Assembly: GCA_022414725.1 (NCBI GenBank)
Contig: CM039462.1
Span: 174,565,492-174,629,491, forward strand
From: Microglena sp. YARC
Taxonomy: Eukaryota > Chlorophyta > Chlorophyceae > Chlamydomonadales > Chlamydomonadaceae
Reading direction: 5' to 3'
DNA: 64,000 nucleotides
Below are positions 47,950-59,327 of this stretch, piece after piece. The position numbers were made by a program, and so were the translations under genes. A model generated the notes under the pieces. That model worked only from the letters and a program-made list of their open reading frames with translations. It ran no database searches and was not told where the DNA came from. Position 1 is the first letter of the stretch. Every line of letters starts with the position of its first letter.

Positions 47950-48174
47950 ATGGCCAAGGTAAGCCACGCCAACCTTCTACCTCTCGTACTCCTACCTCAT
48001 ATTCTTCCCTCCCTCGCCCAAAGCATGTGTTTGTTGCTACTTGATATTTCTGGCGTCCTGCATTATTCCCTCCTTTCTTTCCAGATTTCTTTTCAGTATT
48101 ACTGCGCAACGCCTTCTTCCGCCTTCCGCGTGGACAAGCGCGAAGTAGTGCGTCAGATTGTTTTTGAAATTTGA
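47950..48174 (+). other. Possible small spliced reading frame inside the CACTA-like element
   Basis: ATGGCCAAG is followed by a good donor (gtaagc), and a pyrimidine-rich tract ending 'tctttccag' lies at about 48084. An open frame of some 29 codons (…YYCATPSSAFRVDKREVV…) then ends in TGA at 48172-48174. No family recognised; the partner exons of any larger protein are not evident. Confidence 0.3.
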
Positions 48175-48195
48175 CAAATGCTCTGGTCCTCTCTC

Positions 48196-48950
48196 CTACA
48201 CAAATTCCCTTACATCGGTGCCGCTAATTCTCGCAACCGATCCGTCTATGCTAGACCTGTGTAGGTTGTCAGTGCTGGAGGCATGGTATCTTGCAGCCAG
48301 CGGCCCTTGCGTCGTCAACTCCTCAACCAGGAAGCCCGGTCGGCGCTGCTGTACTGCCACCACATGAATAAGCTGCATACATTGCAGCATCTCGGCAGCC
48401 CACTCAACGTTGCTCTGTACACGGTCAAGTATGGTGGTATGTGGAGTCTGCTGTGCCAGGAGCATGACTTCAGCTTGGGATGGCAGCATGATTAGTTGGC
48501 ACTGTGCAAAGTAGGATGCTGGGACAACTTGCTCCCAACTCTTATGTGAGTCATACTTCCACCTGTTCCCTCCTGGGCCTGAGTAGAGCTTTAAAGGACA
48601 CGGGGCCTTACACTCTAGTTGGATCATGCACTGCCCTGGCTGCATGGTGCCCTCGAGCATTGTATCAGGAGATCATGCGTGGCAATTATCCCTTGAGACC
48701 CTGCATGATAGATGGTGGCAGCACTGTGTCTATTTGGCTGACGCACTAGACCCATGTCCATGGCATGCATCTTCACATTGGGTTCACTCCTAGTAGTTGT
48801 GGCAGTCTTGGCACGTTGCCTCTTGTGTTGTGGTGGAGACTGGTTCTCCTTGCTTTGCTGGGTGTTGGGTGACAGTCCAACCTTGTCTTTATGCTTGGGT
48901 CTTCCAGATCCATTCTGCATGGTAAACTCAGGCAAGTGTGGACAATGCAA
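48196..48950 (-). pseudogene. YqaJ-type (lambda-exonuclease-like, PD-(D/E)xK) nuclease remnant
   Basis: Minus-strand residues SPDTMLEG, then CMIQLECKAPCP, give the order expected of the PD…ExK active site. WEQVVPASYFAQCQLIM, HTTILDRVQSNVEWAAEML and MQLIHVV match the W-x2-V-P-x-Y-x2-Q-x-Q-x2-M and C-terminal helix pattern of YqaJ viral-recombinase nucleases. A stop codon and a frame change just before SPD (about 48675) separate it from upstream coding-like sequence (48680-48950), so it looks inactivated. Such nucleases are often carried by eukaryotic transposons and large DNA viruses; here it sits inside a CACTA-like element. Active-site reading and family call are inference from motifs. Confidence 0.65.
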
Positions 48951-49085
48951 GGCTGGGGTAGGACCTGAGGTTCAGGTACCTAAGCTTAAGGCAGGTTGGA
49001 CTTCCAGGGGGATCTCCCTACCAATACGCAAAAACAGCACAAAGGGTGTCAATAAATGTAACTATGCCCGCCCTTCTTTTTTGCA

Positions 49086-49575
49086 GGGACCCATGCTCTG
49101 TCTGGTAGCGGTCTGAAGGTTGCTTGTAGGTAGGGTTTCACAACAATGTGGCCTAGGGAATTCTGACTTGATCACATGCCTAAATAGTGACCACATGCTT
49201 GCATGCCTCCTTTTGTGCATTCATGTCTGTATGCCTGCCTTTCTGTCTTTATCCCTGGTGACTGATTGGCTGACTATCTGGATGGTGACTGCAGCTTGGA
49301 GGTGCTAGGCATAGAGTGTTCAGCCCATGGGAAAGTGGCTTGGTTGCTTGCATGCCTATCTGTTGCACGCATGAATACTTGCTTGTCAGTCTGCTTGAGC
49401 GCTTGGCCATTGTTGACACAAGAGAAGGGGGCTTTAAACAATCATCAAATAAGAAGTAAAGGGTGCTACTTAATTCAACTATGCCTGCATTCTGTATTTG
49501 CAGGGACCATTGCTCTGTCTTCCCTCCCAGTTCTGATGTTCCACTGTCACATGAGGCTTTTGGACAACAACGTAA
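49086..49575 (+). repeat. Duplicated segment inside the CACTA-like element
   Basis: 'ttttttgcagggacccatgctctgtct' (49077) and 'tatttgcagggaccattgctctgtct' (49496), each with following 'ttgcttgtaggt.g.gtttc.caacaat', are diverged copies about 420 bases apart. Each begins with a possible splice acceptor. A further pair of 66-bp copies lies at 49715-49860 ('actgcatctgtactatgcct'). Confidence 0.6.
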
Positions 49576-50249
49576 GTAATAAGTGAAGCTTGCTTGTAGG
49601 TGCGGTTTCGCAACAATTGTGTGGCATAGCGAATTATGTCTTGATTCATGCCTAGGTGGTGCCCACGTGCATCTGTCTATGTTTGTATCACTGTCTCTGC
49701 CATCGTCTCTGTAACTGCATCTGTACTATGCCTCTGTCTATGTACTATGTATGGAATGTGGAATTCTGCGATTCCACATTCAGAACCTGTAACTGCATCT
49801 GTACTATGCCTCTGTCTATGTACTACGTATGGAATGTGGAATTCTGCGATTCCACATTCAGAACCTTTATGAATGGAAATGGCACTAAGTCTTTTTGGAG
49901 CAACCTAGCCGACTATCTTTCTACTTGTAGAAGAGCAAGACAGGAAGCCCTGGACTGCTTAGTGGCACCGTAATTTATTATCCCTTTTTTTTCTTCTTGA
50001 GACTTCTCATTTGTTAGCTTCTTACCTCCGCCACTGTAAGTGGTTGAGATCTGGGTCCTGCTCTAAGGGGTTTAATACCTACGCCACCAAAACGGTGGTT
50101 GGGAGTTTGGTTTGTTTGTCCTCGACACACCCCTGATGTAATGGGGTTTTTTGCTTTGTGGGTGCTTTTTCTTTTTGTTTAAAGCACAGAGTCTCATACA
50201 CCCTCGCGGTGTCAAGTAGACTTTAACATGTAATGTAATGTACTGCCCT

Positions 50250-51740
50250 TCATTGATCTCTAACGCATACCCTGCTCTGCACGTCACTGTCCTACCCCTT
50301 GCCATTCTCCCTGCCCTTCATTGCTCTATAACGCAGGCCATGCCCTGCTAATCACCATCCTGCCCTTATCCGTGCTCCCTGCCCTTCCTTGCCCTCTAAC
50401 GCCTGCCCTGCTCTGCTCATCACTGTCTACCTGCCCCTTGCCATTGTCCCTGCCCCTCTTTGCTCTCTAACGCCTGCCCCGCTCTGCTCAACACTGTCCT
50501 CCTGCCCCTTGCCATTATCCCTGCCCCTCTTTGCTCTTTAACGCCTTCCCTTCTCTGCTCATCACTGTCATCCTGCCCCTCGCCATTATCCCTGCCCCTC
50601 TTTGCTCTCTAACGCCTGCCCTGCCCTGCTCATCACTGTCGTCCTGTCCCTTGCCATTATCCCTGCCCCTCTTTGCTCTCTAACGCCTGCCCTGCTCTGC
50701 TCATCACTGTCATCTTTCCACTCGCCATTATCCCTGCCCCTCTTTGCTCTCTTACGCCTGCCCCGCTCTGCTTATCACTCTCGTCTTGCCCCTTGCCATT
50801 ATCCCTGCCACTCTTTGCTCTCTTACGCCTGCCCTGCTCTGCTCATCACTGCCGTCTTGCCCCTTGCCATTATCCCTGCCCCTCTTTACTCTCGTGAGTA
50901 CAAACCAGCTGGCAGGGATAATGGCGAGGGGCAGGACGACAGTGATGAGCAGAGCAGGGCAGGTGTTAGAGAGCAAAGAGGGGCAGGGATAATGGCGAGG
51001 GGCAGGATGACAGTGATGAGCAGAGAAGGGAAGGCGTTAGAGAGCAAAGAGGGGCAGGGATAATGGCAAGGGGCAGGAGGACACTGTTGAGCAGAGCAGG
51101 GCAGGCGTTAGAGAGCAAAGAGGGGCAGGGATAATGGCAAGGGGCAGGAGGACAGTGATGAACAAGGCAGGGCAGGCGTTAGAGAGCAAAGAGGGGCAGG
51201 GATAATGGAAAGGGGCAAGGCGACAGTGATGAGCAGAGCAGGCCAGGCGTTAGAGAGCAAGGAGGGGCAGGGATAATGGCAAAGGGCAAGACGACAGTGA
51301 TGAGCAGAGAAGGGCAGGCGTTAAAGAGGGGCATGGATACTGGCAATTGCCATTATCCATGCTCTTGGTTCTCAAATGCATGCCTCACTATGCTCATCAC
51401 TGTGGTCCTGCCCCTTGCCGTGCTCCCTTCCTTTCCTTCCTCTTGAACGCATGCCCTTCTCTGATCATCACTTTCCAGGCGTACTTTGCTCCCTTCCCTG
51501 CTTTGCTCTAAACACATGCCCTGATCTGCTTATCGCATCCATGCCCCTTACCGTGCTCCCTGCCATTCATTGCTCTATAATGCCTGCTCTGCTCTGTTTA
51601 GCACATGCATGCCCCTTGCCATGCTCCCTGCCATTGGTTGCTATGCAACGCATGCCATGCTCTGCTCATCACCGTCCTGCCCCTTGCCATTAACCCTGCC
51701 ATTGGTTGCTCTCTAACGCATGCCCTGCTTTGCATGTCTT
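50250..51740. repeat. 71-bp minisatellite arranged as a giant palindrome
   Basis: Left arm (about 50300-50890): units of 71 bases with 'ctctaacgcctgccctgctc' and 'ccttgccattatccctgccc'. After a short centre (about 50892-50915, 'gtgagtacaaaccagctgg') the same unit continues in reverse complement to about 51345, then resumes forward orientation, more diverged, to 51740. The arms exceed 400 bases with high identity, so transcripts would fold into long double-stranded RNA. Confidence 0.92.
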
Positions 51741-51954
51741 GCAGGGCAAAAGGATGGATGGAAATGCTACGGCTGCGATGAAGATTGTTGCCACGAAGGA
51801 ACTACACATGCTGAAGATGGAAATATAAAATAGAATCAGCGAATATATATAGATGTATAGCTTTGATTGGGCGTTTCTTCTTGGTGGATATATAGGCCTA
51901 TGTTTTCATAATAAGTAAACAAATAGATAGCTGCCTGCTGGCTGCGTATATACT

Positions 51955-52012
51955 TGTACTTGAACTTAATTAGCTACATGGCTCCAGCCAGCAATTTGGC
52001 TGCTCGTTTTTG
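51955..52012 (+). repeat. Interspersed repeat (family R2)
   Basis: 'acttgaactta.ttagctacatggctccagccagcaatttggctgctcg' copy, nested inside the CACTA-like element. Confidence 0.65.
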
Positions 52013-52558
52013 CTTGCTGTCTATCTATGGTTAATGGATATAGAGGAAATATATGGGCTGTAGTGGATGTACATGAGTAAGGATGCTAACATATATATAT
52101 AGGTAGATCAATAGGTTAATGGATGCATAGTTTATTATGTATGTAATCTATCTTCTCGACTCCTGATGTAATTAAGAAATGCTCCTAGAAAATATTCCTG
52201 AAAATGTGACCTCTCCGACCACCATGCCCAAACGGCCCTGCAGGCGAAGTACAGGCGAAATGTCTCAGAAGACCGAACATTTCGCCTCATTACCGTGCAC
52301 AAGCCGCCGTGCGTGGCGATATGCCGTCGAAATATCTCAGAAGTCTGAGACATTTCGACGACAATCCGCCTTGGCGAAATGCAGGCGAAATGTCTCGGGA
52401 TTCTGAGCTACACGCTACGCGGGTATAGGGCTTACCGCTAGAGTCAGAAGTGCCAGGTCATTAAAGGACTATGACTAATCGCGGACCCCGCGTGCGTTCC
52501 GCGTGCATTCCGCTGCGCTCGTACGCATTTAGCGATCTGTCGACTTCCCCGAGTGAAT

Positions 52559-52575
52559 GTAGCAGAATGCTGACA
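52559..52575 (-). repeat. Outer end of the copia LTR split by the CACTA-like element
   Basis: Seventeen bases of LTR (reverse of TGTCAGCATTCTGCTAC) immediately right of the transposon. To the right it abuts RNase H-like codons at about 52583, meaning the RNase H domain is cut short at this LTR. Confidence 0.8.
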
Positions 52576-53690
52576 CCTTAATTTACACTGTTCACTATTT
52601 TCCAATCCTTGCACCAAGAGAGTGCCCCTTCGCTATCACATTGTATTGTAACAGGCAAGAAGGGCAAGCCCAGATCATCCCTAAGATGTTTGAGCCACAA
52701 GGTTTCCCTCGCAGCAGCACCCAAGGCCTGATACTCCGCCTTGCCGGTGCTGATAGCTGGGGTAATTTGTCTTTTGGAGATCCAACTGACTAGGGAACCA
52801 CCAGCCAGTACAGCTACTCCCGATTGGGAGCGTCTGGACAGCTTGCACTCGCCAAAAGAGGCGTCGCTGTAGACCTCGAGCTTAAACTCTTGGGTATGGG
52901 GTCATACTTGTAACAAAGCCCAAGATTCTTGTTGGCCTTCAAGTAGAGGAGCACCCGCTTGAAGCTTCCCAATGAGCTGCTGAGGGAGCTGCAGAGAACC
53001 TAGACAAGGTGCTAACGGCAAAGGAGATGTCGGGGCGTGTGCAAGTGGAAAGATATATTAGACTGCCTACGAGAGAAATGTATGCTTATTGTTTGGCAGA
53101 AGTGGGCTATGCGCAGCGTCACAACAATGTCCACCTGTCATGGGATAAAGGTGTTCTGTTTCTTCTTTGTGAATGGGAAGCGCTCCACTAGATCTGCAAT
53201 AGCATTGTACTGGGATACAATTATTTGAAGGCATCGACCCTCCTCATCTAGGGTTACCTGCATGTCCAAAGAGAGGAACTGCTTGGGGCAACCCAGCTGT
53301 TTAACTTCCCATCGGGCAGCCTCCATAGCTGCAATGATCTCATCATAGTACCTACGGTCTTGCACAAGGATGAGAAAGTCATCAACATAAAGTGAGCACA
53401 TAGCACCACTTGTCGTTGACCTTCTTGATGTATAGTGCAGGGTCAAAGCGGGAAGGTCTGAAGCCATTCTTTACTAGCACTTTCCTCACCGTGTCACTCC
53501 ATACACGTGGGGCCTGTTTTAGGCCATACAATGATTTAAACCAGCCTGCATCATCCCTCGAAAAATTTACCCGGACGGTGACCTCAAATCCATCAGGTTG
53601 GACTGAGTATAGCTCAAAGAACTGGTCCAGGGTACCTTCGAGGAATGGAAGGCAGTCTTTATGTCCACTTGGTACATGAACATCCTACGG
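52576..53690 (-). pseudogene. Ty1/copia reverse transcriptase and RNase H (element B), degraded
   Basis: RT catalytic motif SLYVDDFLILVQD (YVDD) lies near 53375, followed by YNAIADLVERF. The upstream RT fingers lie at 53690-53420 in several frames. RNase H-like codons (…EYQALGAAARETLWLK… and CDSEGA) lie at about 52760-52600. Multiple frameshifts and stops. The 3' end is truncated at the LTR boundary. Confidence 0.85.
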
Positions 53691-55020
53691 GCGCAAGCAG
53701 TAGGCTAGCAGGAGTCTTAAGGTAGCTTTAGAAGTTACGGGTGCATACACGTCAGTTGAATTCAAGTCCTGGCCGTTGCATAAAACCCTTTAACTAACCC
53801 AGCGTGCTTTAAATCTCTCCACCTCTCCTGCTTCTCCCATTTTTTCTAGTAAAAAATCCAGCGCCCACACTAATATTTTGTAGATAAAGGGGTGAGCACC
53901 CAAGTGCCATTGCCCTTCTATCGATGCAATCTCCTCCTTCATAGCTAAGATCCACTCCTCCCTCTCAGGATTATTAGCTGCTGTAGCATCCTTGAAGGTG
54001 AGAGAAGTGGTATGTGATATGAAGGCAGGGATGTTAGTTGAGTTGGAGCCCCAGCCATAGCAGGACTGGGGAATCGTATCAGAAAATATCCTGCCACGTC
54101 ACCTTGAGCAGCTAACCGAGCACTTCTTCGTTTTGTACCGCGTAGCCAGTTGGGGGGGTAGCAGCGACTAAGTCCACTGTGGAACAAAGACATTATTCGG
54201 AGATAGGCAGGAGCCTTCTACACCAGGAGCCATCCCTGAGGCGGAAATAAATCTCCCGTAAGCGGAATTCCGGAAGGCGTACCCCAGCCCGGAAAACCCT
54301 CACTCGCAGTAGAGTGCCAGATTGTAACACGCTCTAATGGCATGATCGCCTCACCTTATGCAAGGATTGCGCAGGGTTCACCGTTGTAAGATTCCTCAAG
54401 CGGAGTTCTCAAACAACAATTTGTGAAGCTGGCCAGAGGCTGACAGGGCAGGGTTAGACTTGTGGCTCCAGTTCGAAAGCAGGATTATTAACCACAAAAT
54501 CGGACTCTTACCAGTTAGCGCCACCGACCTTTCTTTCTGGGATACGGAATGGAGGGCCTGGGGTAATATCAACAATTTGAGGTTCATCTACAGGAGTCAT
54601 GATGTGAGGTTGAATGGTAAACCCAGCCACCCCTAGCTTCACTGGCACCGAGCACGCTTACTATACCGGGTCACGGACTGCGTAAGCACATGTGAAAACC
54701 GCGCACAGCAGCGGCTTACTGGGTATGGTAAGGGGGGCGATGGCATCGGTCATCTTCTGATTCGGAGGATGTGCCGCTCGTGACGCGGATCAGCAGCAAC
54801 CCTAAGATAAATCTGACCATCATAGGTAAACTGCCCAGGTGGTGGAATATGATCGTAATTCCTCAAAGAAAACACACAGTCGCGGTGTTTCGATGACCTG
54901 GCGCAACTCGGGAATCCATACAGTGTAGCCCTTACTCAACTCACTATAACCCAGAAATCGCCGTCTACACTCCTCGTCCCAAGCTTGCTGCGTTTCTTGC
55001 CGTTAACCAACGTTGCGTAG
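53691..55020 (-). pseudogene. Ty1/copia linker and RT N-terminus (element B), degraded
   Basis: Minus-strand remains of the integrase-RT linker, homologous to 43139-43750 (…STASEGF… near 54290-54310, …WIPELRQVIET… near 54890). The start of RT follows (…GTKRRSARLAAQGDVAGYF… at about 54100-54150, …MKEEIASIEG… near 53930). Frames are broken many times. Confidence 0.75.
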
Positions 55021-55775
55021 CAAGGTCGATCAAAAACTGCGTAACAACGAGACATTAGGTTTCAACCCGAAAGAAATAGCTTTGAAGGGGTAGGCCCACC
55101 TGAAGTGGGAAAGCCTTTCCTAAGATTAAGCCGCGCACAGAAACGCATAGGGCCAAAAGGTCTAAGCTAACATATTACGACTCGATGAGCAAGCTTCTAG
55201 CCATACCCCCAATGACCCCATTGAACTCTCAGTCAGTCCGTTCTGCTTTGGACTGTGTATGCCACAGACAGTTCGTGTCTTGCCCTTCCGACTCTAGCCA
55301 CTTCATCGAACCATTTGACCCTGAACTCTTTAGCCCTGTCGCTTCGTAAACACTTAAATTGGCCATCCCAGATAACTGTGCGCCACTCGATAATCAACAG
55401 GTCTGAACAACTAGCGGGGCCTCGCTTTTCCTATGCGATCGCAACTACTTTCGCGACCCCCGAATACTGGATCGACTAAAACCAGGAAGCGGTAGTACTT
55501 CCCCCCATGAGCCCTCTAGTAGAGAAGGGCCCATTATATCTAGGTGCAAACGTTGAAGCGGTGCGATACACTCGCTTTCACTCTCCTGAGGAACGGACAG
55601 CCGAGTCGCTTTACCCTTACAGCACCGAATCACAAGGATCTTGTGAAGCGCCTAGGCGAACCTGCTGCCTAGGGACAACGGCAACCCACGACCATATTCC
55701 GGGACACTAACCTTTTGGAGCGTGGATAGCCTGCGGATGGGCCCAGACGCTGCATGCCAAAAGATTAGCGTCCTT
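55021..55775 (-). pseudogene. Ty1/copia integrase (element B), degraded
   Basis: DNA-level copy of 44536-45273 with many 1-2 base insertions and deletions; pieces such as CCKGKATRL and LQRLHLDIMGP remain readable. Essentially every ~30 bases differ by an indel from element A. Confidence 0.88.
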
Positions 55776-57330
55776 TGCGGACATGGGAGAGGCCGTCGTT
55801 CCGAGCACTGGAATTAAAGAAAACGAGGGATAGAGTCGTCAGCGCCCGGTATGCAGACATAAACTCCATCAGCTGGAGAGACCAGACCCAAGACCTATGT
55901 CCCTTGGTGGCAGAGACAGCACGAGAGGTAAACTCTACTTTCAGTCTAGCGAATGCGCAATCCCATGTACCTGACCAAGGAGCTTACTGGGCATTAGGAT
56001 ATAGAGAACTCCTTTCAAAGAAAGGGAGCGTTAGATATACAACTACACAGAGAATGGACCCGATCCTTGGATTTCTGCACCATAGGATACTTCACGACGG
56101 CGCAATAATGCGAGTGGTCAGCGTAAGAAGAACAGCTTTTACTGCCAGTAGGGAATTACAAGCAAGCAGTATCTATCTAACATCATATACTTGGTTGCTC
56201 GCGCTGAGGATTCATGCGGCGTGCACTAAGTATGGCAGGATACGTTTAGTAGCCTCGTCGGAGTCTCAAAAATTCACATCATGGCATGTACTCCCAGCTT
56301 GGGTGATGGTGGGATGAGGGAGCAGGTCGGGCTTGGGACAGAGGGGCAGGCGGACGTTCCAGGAGCTAGTGAGGGTATCGGATCCGTCGATCCGACGATG
56401 ACCCGACTTTTTTTTCAGTGGGGGCATTTGACAGAAGAATTCACTGCGACCCTGTCCACGTCACGACCAGTCCTGTTCTGCCGCGACATCGTCAGTTGCT
56501 CATTCAGCGCTTCCAAGAGGCGCAAGATGGAGGTGTGAACACTAGCAACGCGAGTAGGCAGGGGTTTTGTTTGTTGTGCCGCAAATTTTAAGGTTGGGGG
56601 TTTCAGTGGTTCTGGCCAGTCCCTGGTTAATATTCTGCTCGTCGAATTGCAGCAAAAGTCTGATACGTTAGCGTCTTTGTCGTAACAATAGAGTAACAGG
56701 GGATGGGGCGAAGCGCTCGTGGAATGAGCAGCCACATTTGGGTGACTGCATCACCTCTGTAGTTCGACAGCAGCGTGGGCAAGTTTTTGTTAGGAGAGTT
56801 GTTTGACGCCTCGAAGAAGCATGGGCAGTCGTTGAAGCATGCTAATCTCATGCAACTGTTGCGTGGATGGGGGGAACTGTAGAACGGTCGTAGTCCCTCA
56901 TCGGAACCGTATGTACACTGTTGGCAGGTCGATAGTACTGGAAGTCAACTTTTCTTCGATCATACAGGTTTATTAACAGCGCGCTCCTGCCTCTTAGCTC
57001 GACTTATCCTGTCGGCGCGTCTTCCCCATGCAGTGACATACGAGATAGAACGAGTCGGGGTCGTGCTGCGCGATAGCTGCAGATGTAGGTCGCACTTACA
57101 TCGGTCGTCCTCGCTTTTTGAAGGAGTTTTCGGAAAGACTTCACGGAGGGAGGAAGGGGCGTCGGCAAATGGGTTCAGAGAGCCTGCTCTAGGAGGATCA
57201 GTGCTAACTTCGCAACGTCTACCAGACTCTACAGATCACGACCACTTTCGATTTCTTCATGGGGAGAAGAGGACAGGTTATTGATCAGGGGTTCGTAAAG
57301 CACAGAATTAACTCACCGGGTAGGGAGTCG
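55776..57330 (-). pseudogene. Ty1/copia protease and gag (element B), heavily degraded
   Basis: Collinear with 45274-47008 of element A. The protease region lies at about 55990-56260 (an insertion of about 220 bases near 55780-56000 is unique), then the gag knuckle region near 56400-56430 and the gag body to 57330. The density of small indels is far higher than the base substitutions, leaving no long frame. Confidence 0.8.
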
Positions 57331-57780
57331 ACTTGTTGCTTGGGGCTGGGCGCACAAAGATTGACACGTCTCCGTCCTAGCTGGAGCCCACATCATCGCG
57401 AGACGCGGGCCTGGGGCTTCTCAGGTCGCGGGATGCGAAACAAGGCGCACCAGCTCAGTGAGATCCGTCTCGGGGGGGGGGAAATGTCAGAGGAGGGGGG
57501 TTCCTGCGACGTCAGTGTTTCTCAAATTGGCTCAAGAGCCACCTGCGCGTGAAAGGCAGGATTTTCTATGTAGGACCTGTTAGTTGTTCGCTCGAATACA
57601 GCACAATCAGAATGGAGAAAGCACTCAGGGGCAATTGCTCGAGTGAGTTTACGGACGGTGAAACGACAGAGCCGACATCAGGATTCAGTCGGAGTCTGAG
57701 CTCGCAGGGTTGAGCGCAAAGGGCCTTGACTTGGTGCTGGGAGTATGAAGAAGTGCTGGACACTGGAGATGAGATGGGTG

Positions 57781-57961
57781 GTTCTGTTTAAATAGATCGA
57801 GAAATGTTACACGTAGGGTCGGTCATTAAATGACCGAATCCAGGTCATAGAGGGAGACATAAGACTAATGACAGTCATGTCTACACGTCTGCATGTGTGG
57901 CTTATGCGTAACGGTAATCAAGACAGAGAGGACACAAGCATAATGTAGCAGAATGCTGACA
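57781..57961 (-). repeat. Copia LTR (5' LTR of element B)
   Basis: Reverse complement of the 44339 LTR with scattered small deletions. The outer end TGTCAGCATTC is at 57961. Sequence to the right is unrelated to that at the other copies. Confidence 0.85.
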
Positions 57962-59327
57962 CCTTCCCTTATATGACTTACTTTAAATTTAGTCTGTACC
58001 GATGGCAGCTTTCTTAAAAACTTCCAACCTAGGTCAGTGATTTGGTTCTTAGTATAATTCACCTTGACTGTGCAGCCGCCTTCCGACAGTTGATTACGAC
58101 ATTAATCTGATCTCTTGAAAGCCTGGCAACCTGTACAGCACATATAGTGGGACTTGTTGACTGTTGAGACTCCAAGTGCTTCCTTCCTTTGTGCTGACTG
58201 AATAATCTTATTAGTCCAAGTTTTTGGAAACGGCTTCAAGAAGGAGGTAGTCCATGGCCAAGACATGAGTGATGCTATATTTTGCACAGGTTCTTGGATC
58301 AAGCTTCTACAGTTAGTCCATTTTGAGTTGGCAATGCATCCAATCTTTGCTTGAGTCAAGCACTGGCTGCTACTGGAGCGAGAGCTTTGTGAGCATGTCG
58401 ACATGTTTGGCAGCTAGTTGGGATCCAGTTATCTTGATTGCTCTCTTCTTGACTGTTTTTGAGAGTAGAACTGGTCATCCTCTAATGTGCTCTTTTAGTC
58501 TGGATGACAGCTTTTCTTAGGTTTCAGCACTATGGGAGCTTGGTTGTCACATTGATGGTAGGGGAGGGGGAATATGCGGTGGAAGGTGTTGTAGCTTTTT
58601 CACCAATTACTCTTGGGCCGGCAGAGGTGCTGCCATGAACTGCAGCTTTCTGTAGTGAAATGCTGTGGCAGATGCCTGGGATTAGTGCCGAGTTGCTTTC
58701 CCCTTGGTTGAGAGACGTAACTATATCGTGGACTTCCACGGTTGTGATTGGAGAGGGGCAGCATGGTGCAGAGTCGACAGTCATACCAATGAGGGGTTTT
58801 GTTGGATGAAGGTGTGTGATGCAACTGGTCTGGGGCTGTCGTTTTAGAAGATGACTTGGAGCCTGTTTGAGCTTGGCTTGGGTGGATGGCGAACGGGTGT
58901 GCTGTGCTGGCAATTGGTTGACTGCTTGGAATGTAGGTCTTGTGTTAACGTGTTCCAGGGTAGTTGAGGGAGCCACATTTGGGCAAGTGGAAGACTGTGT
59001 CTGGAGCATGTTGTGCTGGCCATAGGGCAGTGGAGCATTGGTGAAGGGGCACAAGGAATTGCGTCGTGTATGGGTAGGAAGCTGTTGTGGGCTGCGCAGC
59101 AGGTCTGGATGAACTCGTTGGCAAATGTGGAGGGTGCGTGATGCATCCTTGTGATTCATTAGCCAACAAAAACTGAGGGGTCACCGAGCTCTCTAGTTTT
59201 GTAAAGCGCAATGATTGGTGGTTTTGTTATGCTAAGGATGTTTTTGTCAAAGGAAGATAAGATCATCACCAGAGGAGTACAGATATGGGTTTGTTTGTTG
59301 TAGCTGGGGAGCACAAATAGACTTTGG
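57962..59327. other. Unassigned region left of the assembly gap
   Basis: Two minus-strand open frames, 58404-58102 (~100 codons) and 59159-58530 (~209 codons, rich in Ser, Thr, Pro and Gln), have coding-like length but no domain I recognise. They could be exons, or further retroelement remains. No splice-linked model could be built. Confidence 0.3.

Larger units (their letters stand above)
47300..52555. mobile_element. CACTA-like (CMC/EnSpm) DNA transposon, 5256 bp, inside the copia LTR
   Basis: Left end 'CACTCGGGGAAGTGACAAT' and right end, reversed, 'CACTCGGGGAAGTCGACAG' form terminal inverted repeats. Both then continue with 'tcgctaaatg' (about 30 bases with small gaps). The target, an LTR reading '…gtaatgtag…', is split with the 3-bp duplication AAT (47297-47299 and 52556-52558). 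A CACT terminus plus a 3-bp target duplication is the hallmark of the CACTA superfamily. Subterminal regions repeat 'gcgaaatgtctc' in both orientations (47320-47420, 52195-52400). No transposase was recognised, so it is probably non-autonomous. Inside are a decayed YqaJ-type nuclease and a palindromic 71-bp minisatellite. Confidence 0.85.

Noticed and set aside
50602..51063. Repeat-rich open frames in the 71-bp minisatellite
   Set aside because: Frames follow the repeat unit on both sides of the palindrome centre; no domain.
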